This document shows positions 10,431 to 21,250 of a stretch of 36,000 nt of DNA, in pieces (within the stretch, counting starts at the first letter, position 1; each line of letters opens with the position of its first letter). The position numbers and the translations under genes were made by a program. The DNA comes from Mesostigma viride (Eukaryota > Streptophyta > Mesostigmatophyceae > Mesostigmatales > Mesostigmataceae), in NCBI GenBank assembly GCA_009746045.1, contig RPFO01001812.1, positions 92,501-128,500 of the forward strand, given 5' to 3'. Under the pieces are notes generated by a model. The model worked only from the letters and a program-made list of their open reading frames with translations, searched no databases and had not been told where the DNA came from.

Positions 10431-11063
10431 TCAAACAAAACCAAACATAGCAAAAACTGCAGGCAAAAGACCGAGAGCTTGCAAAGCGCACCTGTCGAGC
10501 TGGCCGCTCGGTTTCTTCTGTGCGGCGGCGAGCGCCTGCCAGGTGGGTTCAGGGACTGCCTTACGATGGGGCCGCCGGTGCTTTGCCTGCTTCTGGATAT
10601 TTTCTGCAGGAGGGGCCGCCATTTGCGAGACGTGGCCGGGGGCCACTGGTGGGGCAATGCTGGTACTATTCTCCTTGCCGGTAACCGTCCGGTTCGCCTC
10701 GGATGCATTCGCCGCATCCACCACGTCTAAACCTTGGCCCTGCTGCAGAAACTTGTACAGGGCGTCCACGTCGTCCAACTCGTCGGACGGGTCGTGCACC
10801 AAAACAATCTCAACGCTTGCATCGCTTGCCGAGGGTCCCGTGGACTCAATCGCGTTCCATCCCCATCGATGCCCCGAGGGCCGGACATCGAGGTAAAACA
10901 CCTCGCTTTGTGTGGAGTGTTTTCGGATCCGTTGCAGGTTCAATACAATTACTACCGTGGCAAGCCCGATAATGCAAATAAAACCTATCAACGGCACGTT
11001 TCCTGCTCGTAACGCTTTTCTACCTGCACGGCCGGTTACGGGGCGGCTCCCCAACAACGCCAT
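10431..11063 (-). CDS. Hypothetical single-pass membrane protein
   Basis: A 210-residue minus-strand ORF beginning MALLGSRPVTGRAGRKALRA. A basic N-terminus precedes one clear hydrophobic segment at about residues 22-42 (NVPLIGFICIIGLATVVIVL), as in a type II signal anchor. After this come a moderately conserved-looking stretch (SEVFYLDVRPSGHRWGWNAI), an acidic patch (DPSDELDDVDALYKFLQQG), and a low-complexity Ala/Pro/Lys tail. I do not recognise the family. Its length in non-repetitive sequence makes chance unlikely but not excluded. The tail may be an unspliced intron, because I could not find a confirming downstream exon. Confidence 0.42.
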   Translation of the reverse strand: MALLGSRPVTGRAGRKALRAGNVPLIGFICIIGLATVVIVLNLQRIRKHSTQSEVFYLDVRPSGHRWGWNAIESTGPSASDASVEIVLVHDPSDELDDVDALYKFLQQGQGLDVVDAANASEANRTVTGKENSTSIAPPVAPGHVSQMAAPPAENIQKQAKHRRPHRKAVPEPTWQALAAAQKKPSGQLDRCALQALGLLPAVFAMFGFV

Positions 11064-11450
11064 AACAAATTATGAGCAGAATTTCTGTGCCGGAGGGTGA
11101 CCATCCAACCGACGGATAATCAAGGCCCTTGAGGCCACGGGGCACGAGCCTGGTCGCGGCCAATACGGCGGGCACAACAGTAAAAGATTGGGAAAAAACT
11201 GGGAACAGACATCTACCGTGTCTTCGCCCAAGTTTGTCTTTATCGAAACCAACTCGATACTTCGAAGCATTGATTTATACTGTTGCACGCACGTCTTCCC
11301 GTGCATTGAAAATGAAGCAGAGAGCTTGCATCTTGCCAGCAAGAATATCACACAAAAAAACTAGTTTGCAGCAGCAGGATGTTGCTCTCTTGTTCCTCCG
11401 GCGGCAACTTTAGGACTAAACGGGAATGCTGAACTACCACCATAGCTGGA

Positions 11451-11912
11451 TCATAACCCCAATTCGACGCTTTCCTGCCACTTGTCACAAACCGATTCCC
11501 GTGCCAAGCAGGTACGGCCACGAACAATAATAACTGTACGCTCCATAGTATAGCTATCCGAGTATCCTCCAGTAATGAAATACTTCACGATTGTTCGTGA
11601 ATACGGTAATGCACCGCTGCGGTAAAAAAAATTAATTGCAAGTTTGCAACACAACAACAACAGAACAACAACAGAGCAGGCACAAATTTTCGATGCCAAG
11701 TCTAGAAATGCCGATCGCATTCCTATCGTGTCGCTTTTTCGCGACAATTCTGCTCGTAGACCGTCATGTAAGAACGGGTGGCTTTGCTTTGTGATATCAG
11801 AAGGCCTTCTTGTGACCGGGACGTTAGTAAGGTGCCCGAGGGTGCTGAAGAAAATGCCAGGGGTTTCCGATGCTACGTGACGGTGACTCTGACGGTGAAC
11901 CCACTGTGGCAT
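11451..11912 (-). CDS. Weak candidate ORF with one membrane segment
   Basis: A 153-codon open frame on the minus strand. A more natural start is the internal methionine at residue 64 (MRSAFLDLASKICACSVVVL), which would give a 90-residue protein with one hydrophobic helix (CSVVVLLLLCCKLAINFF). There is no recognisable domain. It overlaps the possible 5' exon of the allantoin synthase gene on the other strand at 11870-11912. It may be a short gene or a chance frame. Confidence 0.2.
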   Translation of the reverse strand: MPQWVHRQSHRHVASETPGIFFSTLGHLTNVPVTRRPSDITKQSHPFLHDGLRAELSRKSDTIGMRSAFLDLASKICACSVVVLLLLCCKLAINFFYRSGALPYSRTIVKYFITGGYSDSYTMERTVIIVRGRTCLARESVCDKWQESVELGL

Positions 11913-12004
11913 TGATTGGTTGTAAACGAGCCCGCGACGAAAGCATTAGTGCTGTGCTGCTGGAAGTAGCTGAAGTCGGTATTGCAAAAGCGACCGAAAG
12001 TAAG
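11870..12004 (+). CDS. Possible upstream coding exon of the allantoin synthase gene
   Basis: An open frame starts at ATG 11870 and reads MLRDGDSDGEPTVALIGCKR, including a basic KRAR patch. It reaches AAG followed by GTGGGC (donor at 12005). Splicing to the acceptor CCCCTCAG ending at 12189 would be phase 0 and would enter the allantoin synthase frame at Glu-Met-Ala-Cys. The exon would replace the first 17 residues of the start used below with 45 new ones. Plant relatives begin close to MACNQ, so this extension is not required. It may also be unrelated. Confidence 0.22.
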
Positions 12005-12137
12005 GTGGGCGATTTTCCCTGTTGGTTTTCTGACTCCTTGACATTATCCGAGTAGAGATGTTTGTTTCAACACCATGCCGGTGTTTGGTACTGGCCAGCC
12101 TCGAATGTATTTATCATAATGTCCTGAAGCTATCCCC

Positions 12138-15100
12138 ATGCTGTCGCAATTGCCTTCGGGGTTGTATCCCAATCTGGTTCCCCCTCAGGAAATGGCCTGC
12201 AATCAAGCAAACTTAGCACTACTGAATTCCAAGAAAGAGGAGGATGCCATCGCCGAGGTGCTGCGTTGGACTGGATCTCCACGTCTCGCCGAGCTCCTCG
12301 TCAGGAGGCGCCCGTACCAAAGTGTAGAGTCACTATCGATGGCAATGCACGACAGCTGGTGGACTGAGGTGAGACAAACAAACTTGCTTAGCTATGTATT
12401 CTCTTGTACAATTCGAATCACCACGCACGTCATATACTTGCTTATCGTGACCCAAACTGAAGCTAGTTTTAGTTCGCGTTCTGGTGGCCCTGCTGCCCGT
12501 GTGGCTGAATTGGCTGAGCGTTTAAGCACAACTATACAAATGCACATCTGGTATTTGCAGCAATCACGATAAAGCTCAGTGCATGTAGCCCATGCTGCAC
12601 CCAAAATTCTCTCTCCTTGCATATTAAGGTTTCTCCCATGCACAGTATCGGGTTCGCTGCTCCCTCATGCCGCCTGGCCGGCAAGCTCCCAACTATCTTT
12701 CCCATGGACTATACCACAACCCCCCCCAAAGGAGGCGAGTGAACCCCGAGGAGGCGAGTGAACGAATGAATCCTGGACGTGCCTGCACTGGCGACACGCA
12801 ATGCTCTTAACCGCATGGTCAGCCGGCCGCACGACGAGGGGGCCATGCAGTGCACTGGCGAGAGCGTAGACGCATGGTGCAGGCCACAGGGTGGAGAGTG
12901 GTGCACGCCCCGCACCGTGTATGACGCCAGACCATAGAGATGGCTTTGGTGCGCATGCTTGCCTGACAAGTGGCGTGAGGACGTCATGACGAGGTGGGTC
13001 CCATCTTGCCTCGCAGGTGGGCGTCCCGGGCTGGCTGGATGCATTCAAGTCGCACCCGCGCATCGGGGACGTGGCCAGTCTGCGCAAGAAGTACGGGGCA
13101 ACCGCCGAGTGAGTCCCGCACAGGCAGCCGATGGCCACACACTGGCCGGCTTGCTAGGCCCAGCAATGAAATCACATGGGATGGTCACAGAGCAAGCGCT
13201 CACTCATCCGAAGTAGCTGGTACTTGCAGAGTTTACACGTTCCTGTCTCTTCGCATCCTTTCACTGGGCCCGTACAGTTAAGATTATGGTATTTCTGGAT
13301 TCTTTACTACCCCATGTCCATACTATGGCCTCCTTATCACACCGGCCATGGCGAATAACAAATAGCTTGCATGACTAGCGTTTAATATGCATTATAGTAC
13401 GTATGTGCGTTTAAGTGTGTCATGGTCATGAATCGTTGCCGTGGCGCCTTGGCTGCAAAGCAACGTCGATGATCCCCCCCAAAAGAAGTGTTTTCTTGAC
13501 AAGCATGCCTCATCCACAAGCACCATGTCAAGCACAACATGCATACTAGCCTCCTACACAACAGCCACCAAATCGCTGCTTCGCCGCGGCACAATGTCTG
13601 ACCGCTGCCCCAACGGGTGTGCTTGTGGTTCTACTCTGCAAACAATCTTTGTGGGGCTTCCCCAACCGTGGCGCAGCCTGTGCGAGGGCGAGCAATCGGC
13701 TGCCCTCGCCAGCGCCAACGAACAGACGCTGCAGGTAAGGACGCGCGTATGAGGATGGGTGGGGCAGTGGCCTGGTGGTGGGTGGAGTGGGCTATGACAC
13801 ATATGGGTGGGGTGGGGTGGCACTACTACTCATGGGGTGAATGGGTGAGGGGGGGAGATTGCCATGGCTTCATGTGCCCATAGGGGGGACGGGGTTCGCT
13901 GTGTGGATGTGGGGACTGAGATGATGCATGTTTAGTGCAGGGTGTGAGCGCAGTCGAAGCCTACAAGCACACAGGGAGGAAAGTGCGCAAGAAACAAAAA
14001 GTTTGTCAGACGCCCTGTCCTGTGGGGTTGCACATGGTAGTAGTTTGCGATTCTTTAGTTCAATTCACTGGACGAGGTCGCTGATATGATAACCACCTCC
14101 TAAGCAAATGGTGGTAACTGCCGTGTCTGTCTGGCCATACCGTGCATAGTAAAGATAGTGTTAAAAGTTGGACTAGACATTTGGGTAGTGTATAAGACGT
14201 ATGAGAAGCGCTGTTCCTTGTGGAAAATTATGGCCTGATAAAGGAGGGCTTGACCTAGAAGAGATAGTAGTGCAGGCTCTCACTAACACTGGTGTAGGAG
14301 TGCGCGGAGGAATCCTTGTCAGGGTTGTGGCATACCGCCCTGAAGAATGTGGCGGGCCCCTGCCGTGCCAGGTGGCGCCTGGCCTCCACCACTCCATGTC
14401 AACACCACGGCATCCCTGATCCAAGCCCTGGTATCCACTCGGGTCCCTGGTATCCTCTCGGGTCCCTGGTATCCTTCATCCAGAAAGCGCACCCTAATCT
14501 GCTACCATCCCTGTAGACTGTGGACCCCACAAACATGCCATCGCTTCTTCTATGTGCCTGGTGTCTCCAAGTTTTAACCCCTTGTAAACTGAGAGGCCAG
14601 GCAGAGAACCGTTATCGCTGTAGTATCTGATTAGAAACACCTGTAAAATGAAGCCTTTCATCCATGTCACACTGTATTAGTTTCCCTTACCAAACAGGCC
14701 CTGTGCATGGCCTGCTATTATCGCTACGCCCCCCCCCCCCCCGCTCAGGAGCTGGCGGCCTGGAATGGTCGTTACGAGCGCAAGTTTGGGCATGTCTTCC
14801 TGATTTTTGCGACCGGCAAGAGCAGCACGCAAGTGCTGGCGGAGATTCAGGTGGGGGCATGCGCATCGCAAGGTGGCGGCATGTGTGTCACTGCCTAGTG
14901 TGGGATGTGGTGGGGCGTACGCATCACCCCTTGCTGCAGAACGAGGTGGGGGCATGCACGTTTCTGGCAACGTGGGGCACGCTAGGGCGTGTGCGGAGCA
15001 AGGTGGCAGCGTGTGTGTCGCTACTTAATGTGGAACGTGTGGGGTCATTTGCACGACAAGCTGGAGGCATGCGCACAAGGCAGGGCGGGGAGGAGAGGCA

Positions 15101-17993
15101 TGATGACTCGGTGGAAGATGGCACATGCGCGTGACCACCCTGCTTCGCATGGTTTACCCCTTGTTTTCTCGCATGATTTGGGTAGGGTGCGCATTAGTCG
15201 CATTGTGAGCACCTGCTGTCAATTACATTGGCAGTATATGAAGATGGGCGATTCCTGCGTCTGCGGGCAGGAAATTTCCCGCAACCAATCAAGCATGAGA
15301 TACGTGCAGGGAACGAGGAGGAACATTATGTCATGACGATGCGGATGAATACCGCCCATGTCTTGTTGGGGATGGGAACCGCAACGCTGGAGGAACATTA
15401 TGTCATGACGATGCGGATGAATACCGCCCATGTCTTGTTGGGGATGGGAGCCACAACGCTGGAGGAACATTATGTCATGACGATGCGGATGAATACGCCC
15501 ATGTCTTCTTGGGGATGGGAACCGCAACGCTGGAGGAACATTATGTCATGACGATGCGGATGAATACCGCCCATGTCTTGTTGGGGATGGGAACCACAAC
15601 GCTGGCGGCGCGTCGAGGGGAACACTTGCCTGTAGCGCGTGCTGCAGATTGGCGATGTGCTTACCCACCCCCTTGGCTGCGTCGTTCCGCGTCTTCACTT
15701 GACATGACAAGTTGTGATAGATTTGGGGGCGTTACAAACATTCACATAAAAGTGATTATTACAACTGCCGTGGGTTTTGCCACAAGTGGTCGATAGTACC
15801 ACTTGCCTGCGCGAGGATCCTGAGCCGTGTTGCTGTCGCTTCCCAAAAGGGCACTCTTCCCTTTTGTGCCCGGGATGTTGACAAAGAAGCATCAGCCATC
15901 TCCCTCTGGTGGATGTATCGTTGTGGCCCCCTTTTTTCCCACCCCTTGTCCCCCCCCCTTGGCCGGCCCCTTTTCGTACACCGCAACAGCGACGGTTTCC
16001 CCTTGGCCCCGTGGAAGAACTCGTTAACGCTGCCACGCAGCACATCGCGATCGCGCAGCACCGCATGGCCACCTCCCTGTCAGCGAGCGCAAACCCACCC
16101 ACAACCACATCTGCCTTATCAGAGAGTGGTACAGATGCTGCTGCCACCCGCAGGGTGCAACACATCGGCGCGCACGTGGCGCCTAACCCATGCACGCCAC
16201 CAGTTGCGTTCGCTAGTGCATCAACAACCTCCATGCCCGTGTCCACAGCGCCAGCCACCGCCGCTCCGTTGAGGTCCCCGATTACCACGCACGTGCTGGA
16301 CACCGCCAGGGGTGCCCCTGCCAGGGGCATCCCTGTGGAGCTGGCCCTGCTGCGGGCATGCCCCGGTGCTCTGGGCGGGTCGGGGGCCCTGATGGTGGGG
16401 GGCAAGCCGGGTGGGTTTGCAGGGGGCACTAGCGGGCGCCCTCTGCTGGACGCGTCCACCGCGTGGCAGGTCGTGGGGACAGGTGTCACCAACGAGGACG
16501 GCCGCGTGGCAAGCCTCATGCCGCCATCGCACCTGCTGGCACCTGGCACTTATCGCATCACCTTTGACACCCAGGCATACCTGGAAAGGTAAGCCTGCCA
16601 CCCTGTGAGCTGTGGTGGCTTATTAGCCAACCCCGTGAAGGTTGCGGTTTGGCGTGCACTCTTCCTGATCGTCCTGTAGTGCAGTCTTCCAGAAGTGCAG
16701 TCGTCCTAATCATCCCGTAATTGGACTACTAGCAAGTCATTTCCATACATATTTTGCCAGCATGGCGCATTATGGCGAACCGTAGGGTGGCTGATGGGTT
16801 ATATGGACTCGACAGTTGGTGAGTGATGGGATTCTCTTCTGACATACTATGCAGTCAGTAATGGGTTGGCTGCAGCATGGTAGAATGCTGCTGATGCCGG
16901 TGTCTTCTGCGTGCTCACCTTCATTTCCCTAGCATCTGCCGTTTCCTCTGAATCCTGTCCAGCCCCAGATCGTTACCGCTTTGATGGTAGCGATGCTACC
17001 TGGGGCGGTGGTCAGGTTCTCTCGAAGGAAGCGCTGCCCATGGTTTCCACCGCTGCTACCAGTGGCTGCAATTGCTGTCTTTGTTCCTACCCCAACCCCT
17101 CCACCCGTTGTGCATCCGTTGTGCTTGCAGCTCGCCATGCTGCGTCCGTCATGCTGCCGTAGGATTAGAAAGATGTGTCCTTTTGGTGATGGAGGAAGTT
17201 GGAATGGGGAGGGGGGGCACATGTGTGCCGGGTTTTTTACGCTTCTTTGCAGACCCGTTCCTAAACTCTAGATAGGTCGGTATACTTGCATAAGTAGGTC
17301 GTGTTCTGTATTCCATCAGGCCATCCATCCCACCCTATTCATCCATCCCACCCTATTCATCCATCCCACCCTATTCATCCATCCCACCGTATTCATCCAT
17401 CCCACCGTATTCATCCATCCCACCCTATTCATCCATCCCACCCTATTCATCCATCCCACCGTATTCATCCATCCCACCCTATTCATCCATCCCACCCTAT
17501 TCATCCATCCCACCCTATTCATCCATCCCACCCTATTCATCCATCCCACCCTATTCATCCATCCCACCGTATTCATCCATCCCACTCTATTCATCCATCC
17601 CACCCTATTCATCCATCCCACCCTATTCATCCATCCCACCCTATTCATCCATCCCACCCTATTCATCCAACCCACCCTATTCATCCATCCCACCCTATTC
17701 ATGGAGGATTAATACCCACGTGACGACGTCATGCAAAGGTCTGGCCGGTAACATCTGCTAACATGTTTCATTTTGTAATGTTCCTTGCTTGAAACTTGTC
17801 TCTGTGGTTGAACCATCATCGCCAACATCTCAGCCTCGTGGCAGGTGGCAGCAACGGGTCCAACGGTGCACCCTATGCATTCTATCCGTGCGTGCCAGTG
17901 TACTTTGTGGTACATCCGAGCCAGACCGAATCGCATTTTCATATCCCAATCCTCCTGTCCCCATTTGGCTTCAGCACATACAGAGGGTCCTGA
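12138..17993 (+). CDS. TTL: Bifunctional allantoin synthase (OHCU decarboxylase + 5-hydroxyisourate hydrolase, TTL)
   Basis: Exons are 12138-12368, 13017-13108, 13677-13734, 14749-14850, 15990-16588 and 17852-17993. All have GT-AG borders and compatible phases (0,2,0,0,2), giving 407 residues. The protein converts 5-hydroxyisourate to OHCU and then to S-allantoin in purine degradation, usually in peroxisomes. The N-terminal OHCU decarboxylase domain shows GWLDAFKSHPRIGD (His90), CEGEQSA (Glu113), ELAAWNGRYERKFGHVFLIF and RRFPLGPVEELVNAATQHIA. The C-terminal transthyretin-like hydrolase shows ITTHVLD (His262), NEDGR (Arg333), SHFHIPILLSPFGFSTYRGS and the diagnostic terminal YRGS. Domain order matches plant TTL. 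The linker contains RVQHIGAHV (216-224), which resembles the plant internal PTS2. A start at 12192 would give 389 residues and is equally possible. Introns are 0.57-1.26 kb and two carry minisatellites. Exon 4's acceptor follows a run of 16 C. Confidence 0.95.
14851..15130 (+). repeat. Imperfect duplication in TTL intron 4
   Basis: Segments near 14851-14925 and 14945-15060 share diverged blocks: GGTGGGGGCATGC, AAGGTGGC(G/A)GC(A/G)TGTGTGTC and a following AATGTGG-like stretch. This looks like an old local duplication. The borders are not sharp. No coding signal is seen. Confidence 0.5.
15319..15605 (+). repeat. Four copies of a 72-bp unit in TTL intron 4
   Basis: Units begin AGGAACATTATGTCATGACG and end GCAACGCTGG. 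Lengths are 72, 72, 71 and 72 bp. The third lacks one C in the AATACCGCCC segment and has TCTTCTTGG instead of TCTTGTTGG. Very high identity suggests recent expansion. The 72-bp copies keep a frame open, producing a spurious ORF. The array ends 384 bp before exon 5. Confidence 0.97.
17321..17702 (+). repeat. 18-bp minisatellite in TTL intron 5
   Basis: About 21 copies of CATCCATCCCACCCTATT stand head to tail. Some units have CCGTATT or CTCTATT, and one has CCAACCC. Being a multiple of 3, the array stays open in frame (a His-Pro-Ser-His-Pro-Ile repeat on one strand, Met-Asn-Arg-Val-Gly-Trp on the other). It lies between TTL exons 5 and 6, which join in phase without it, so I call it intronic. 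Confidence 0.97.
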
Positions 17994-18906
17994 GGCATGT
18001 GCATGGGTGCATGTACTACTCTACTATGTATAATAAGAATACAAACATTTCTCGGCATGCAACCCCGTTCAAATATCTATGCCGGCGCCGCGCCCGTAGT
18101 CACATGAGCTGCCAGCATAACAAAGAATTGGCTTCTTAACGATCTTAGATATGCGCATTGATGGGTTTGGCATGCAGAAAGTCGTAAAGATTGATCATGG
18201 CATACATATTTGACTAGCTAGGACGCTTGCAAATTGCACGTCATATATGCTACGTGCATGCACCGCCAGCACAAGTATTTGTATACATAGACATGCAGTA
18301 ATTGTATTGCCTGATCAGAATGTTCAACTTCTGATGTATTTACAATAAATCAAATGATGTAACAACTTCCCTGTACAGCAGAAACCATCATCTATCGGCC
18401 AGAAACTGACTGCATGCGGGTGATCGACCATGATGGGGCTAGTTTAGTCAGGTAATTTCCCCGCCGTTTAAACGTGATGCAATCGGGGTCAAAGTAAATG
18501 CAACTGGGTTCAACAAATAAGTATCTAAACCTTTGCTGGAAAGCATCTGCATATGCTGTTACAATGGCCAGCCTGCACGCATCTGCGAGAGCTAGAGCAA
18601 TTCCGCACCCCATGTTAGCAATTCATCTGGGCGCGACAGGGAATACGTGCCACCGACCTAACATGTGGCAAGTTTCGTGCCCATGCGCAGACGTGCCCGC
18701 TTTCCCTCCGCTGACGTTTGTGCCCGTCAAGGGCAAGGCCAAGATGCAACTGGCAGCATTACCTTCTGCTACCAGCTGCATAAGGACATAGGCCCAAGGT
18801 GTGCATGAGGGAGAACGGGGCCAGGCACACAGGGGCCTGCCGTTGGCCATGCAGGAGTTTCCCGTCAAGCCGTCGTGCCACGGTAAGTCGGAAAAGGATT
18901 AGTTTG
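17994..18906. other. Convergent intergenic region (TTL and CRIPT 3' flanks)
   Basis: No supported gene. TGTAA occurs on the plus strand near 18358, and its complement TTACA at 18559-18563. These could serve as green-algal poly(A) signals for TTL and CRIPT respectively, but both are distant and may be chance. ORFs at 18392-18613 and 18498-18791 overlap each other on opposite strands without recognisable content. Confidence 0.5.
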
Positions 18907-19197
18907 CTATTTACTTGACTGTTTGTACCCGGTCGTGTCGAGAACTTTCCTCCCACACATGCCGCATATTCCCTTCTTATACGCGCAGGCTTGGCAGTAG
19001 TGGTGACCATCCGGCAGTTGCGATTTGCAAATGCGGCAAATCTGCGAATATGGAGTGGTCTTACTCTTTTTCGTTAACGCTTTGTTTTCGTTTAGCTTCC
19101 TCCCTCCGCTCTCCATAGTATTCGCTGCACCGTCTTTCCATTTGTCCGGGCAGATAACCTTTGAGCCCTGCTTAGCCTCACACTTGGCGCACACCAT
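18907..19197 (-). CDS. CRIPT: CRIPT (cysteine-rich PDZ-binding protein homolog)
   Basis: A single-exon minus-strand gene of 96 residues, close to the family's usual ~101. It begins MVCAKCEAKQGSKVICPDKW and contains the CRIPT hallmark KDGAANTMESGGRKLNENKA. It ends CAYKKGICGMCGRKVLDTTG followed by YKQSSK. Four zinc-binding CxxC-type pairs are visible: CAKC (3-6), CRIC (54-57), CQAC (68-71) and CGMC (78-81). In animals CRIPT was named for binding PSD-95. The protein is conserved across eukaryotes and has been found in the minor spliceosome, so a nuclear RNA-processing role is likelier in an alga. The animal PDZ-binding C-terminus is absent here (ends SSK). The open frame extends 30 codons further upstream, but the family always starts at MVC, so I use 19197. 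The gene is divergent from GDPD, 844 bp away. Confidence 0.96.
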   Translation of the reverse strand: MVCAKCEAKQGSKVICPDKWKDGAANTMESGGRKLNENKALTKKSKTTPYSQICRICKSQLPDGHHYCQACAYKKGICGMCGRKVLDTTGYKQSSK

Positions 19198-20041
19198 ATG
19201 AACTTGATTTAGTAGAGCGGATTTGCACGTGAGCGCTACACAGTGTCCAAATAGTCCTTCTTTCCCAGAGCACTCTTTTGATGCCAAAGGGACGGTATAT
19301 CAGCTCCGGGCACGGTATCAGCTCCAACTCCTGTAAGATCGTCACGCCGACTCAGGAAGAGTTACAGGTAGATGGCTCAGTAAGATGAATTGCGCAGTTA
19401 ACCTCTAATTATGTATCGGGATCGCAGTGCGGTTGGGTAGAGTCTGAAGAGAAAATGTGACGACGAAAGCCTACTGCCTACCGCTATTCCAAAGATGCCA
19501 TGCCCAAGCCCACTAGCATGCCGAGAGCGCGCGCATCAGCGAAACAATTGTTCCAGGGGGCGGTAGCAAGCCAGCGTGTGACGCGTGTTGCGTGCCCCGA
19601 GAATGGAGTGGTAAAGTTGCTAGGTACTAACGTACTTATACCAGGTGTCCGCGTGTTGCGCGTTGTTACTTGGGAATCGCGACTGAAGCTCCCGCGTTTC
19701 CAAGTTGGTGGCGACGATCTCGAAGCAGCGATCGATTCGTGGCTCCGCGTTGCCAATTGCCATCGCGATCGCCATGCCTCCAGTATTTCCTGTCATCGCT
19801 GTTTCGTCGACCGGTAGCAACTTGCCGAGCGAGTCTGCAAGGCAGCGCGCAATAATTACAATCAATCACCCGTCATGCAGATTGTAGCTTCATTTTGCTA
19901 GTTGTAGAAAAGAAAGGTCGCAAATTGGCGTGCAGTGTAATCGACAGTCTGGGAGAATCGGCTCTGTGGTATTGGCTTTCAGGATTTTCTACGGACTAGG
20001 TGTAATTGCAGGATTCTGTTTCCACATTGAAAAGGAAGAAT
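19198..20041. other. Divergent CRIPT/GDPD intergenic region
   Basis: This should hold the promoters of both flanking genes. I see no convincing TATA element at a fixed distance from either start. Overlapping ORFs lie on both strands at 19484-19865 (described separately). Confidence 0.5.
19484..19865 (-). CDS. Weak candidate small gene between CRIPT and GDPD
   Basis: The minus frame 19865-19620 reads MIVIIARCLADSLGKLLPVD, then an ordinary-looking 60-residue stretch (AIGNAEPRIDRCFEIVATNL). A GTATAAGT donor-like site follows at about 19642. A second minus frame down to 19484 ends NNCFADARALGMLVGLGMAS. They could be two exons of one short protein, but I cannot place a convincing acceptor. The opposite strand is also open (19500-19817). 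No family recognised. Confidence 0.2.
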
Positions 20042-21199
20042 ATGTGGTTCAATGTAATTATTATTGGAGGCATCTTGGCAGCTCTTTTTGTTGGCTTTAA
20101 GCGAGCCTATATCAAATGGCTCAGGCCCCTTGATGCACCAACGGATCCACAAAGTTGCCCCGTATTCGCCAGGCTTAGGTGGCCTGCTCATGTCGCACAC
20201 AGGTAAGATACAAAAATGCAGTCGGCATTTCCTAGCTTTTTCTCTAGGAAGGACGCTGGCGAAGCATGGGCTAAAGCCGCAGTTTCAGTGGTCACAAGCC
20301 TTTTTGTGTGCGCAAACCAACTATCCCAGGGAGCAATATGCTGCTTAGTCGTAAGTTCCCGGAATCTGCTCTGCTTTGCTTGCGCCCTTTATGTTGCTAT
20401 CGGTCGTACGCGACGTAGTTTCATGCTTTGGCACGGTGCACGGGGGAGATGCCGTCCGCCTTGGTTTTCCGTTGTCGGCATTGTCGGCATACCATGAGCG
20501 GCAAAATGATTCCTGCCGGGTTACCACTGCACAGGCTTTACTGCAAGCTGTCGTGGTTGAGAATCTAGTGGTTAGTGTTGATATATTGCAGAACAGGTCT
20601 ACCATCTGGCTGTGTCTTTGATTCTGGGGCATGCTGAGTTTGTCCACGACATGATGTGTCTCCATGACTCCATGCCCAGTGCACCGTGCAGGGGGCAGGA
20701 AGCCAGGAACTGTGTCCTCCCTTATCGCCCCGTCATCATTAGTCCGATTTTTCCACGGCATGCATTTTTCTTTGATGGCTTGGTAAACACTGGCACTGCT
20801 TACAGCTTATGCATCGGCAAAGGCCCCATTAATGAATAAGCATGTAACTGCGTCCCATAGCCAAACTTTGAATGATAATAGCATTTTGCGGAGCTGCTTG
20901 CAAGAAAAAATGGCAGCAGCAGGCATGCTGTGGGGCTCCTGTGCTGCAATCATTTGCATGTGATGGGTCTCACCACGCCTGCCGTGAGGGTGGGTTGGTG
21001 CGCCCTGTGTGTTGAGCGTCATTTAAATTGCTACCCACGGTTCGAACCAACACCATTGCCCCAACACTACCCCACCCTGGGTACCACCACCACCACCACC
21101 ACCACCACCACCACCACCACCACCACCACCACCACCACCACCACCACCACCACCACCACCACCACCACCACCACCACCACCACCACCGCCGCCGCCGCC

Positions 21200-21250
<51 letters not shown>

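Noticed and set aside
12665-13216. ORFs on both strands around 12665-13216
   Set aside because: They overlap TTL exon 2, whose frame is fixed by GWLDAFKSHPRIGD and matching splice phases.
15228-15551. 107-codon ORF with internal repeats
   Set aside because: Product of the 72-bp units in TTL intron 4; TTL exons 4 and 5 join in phase 0 across it.
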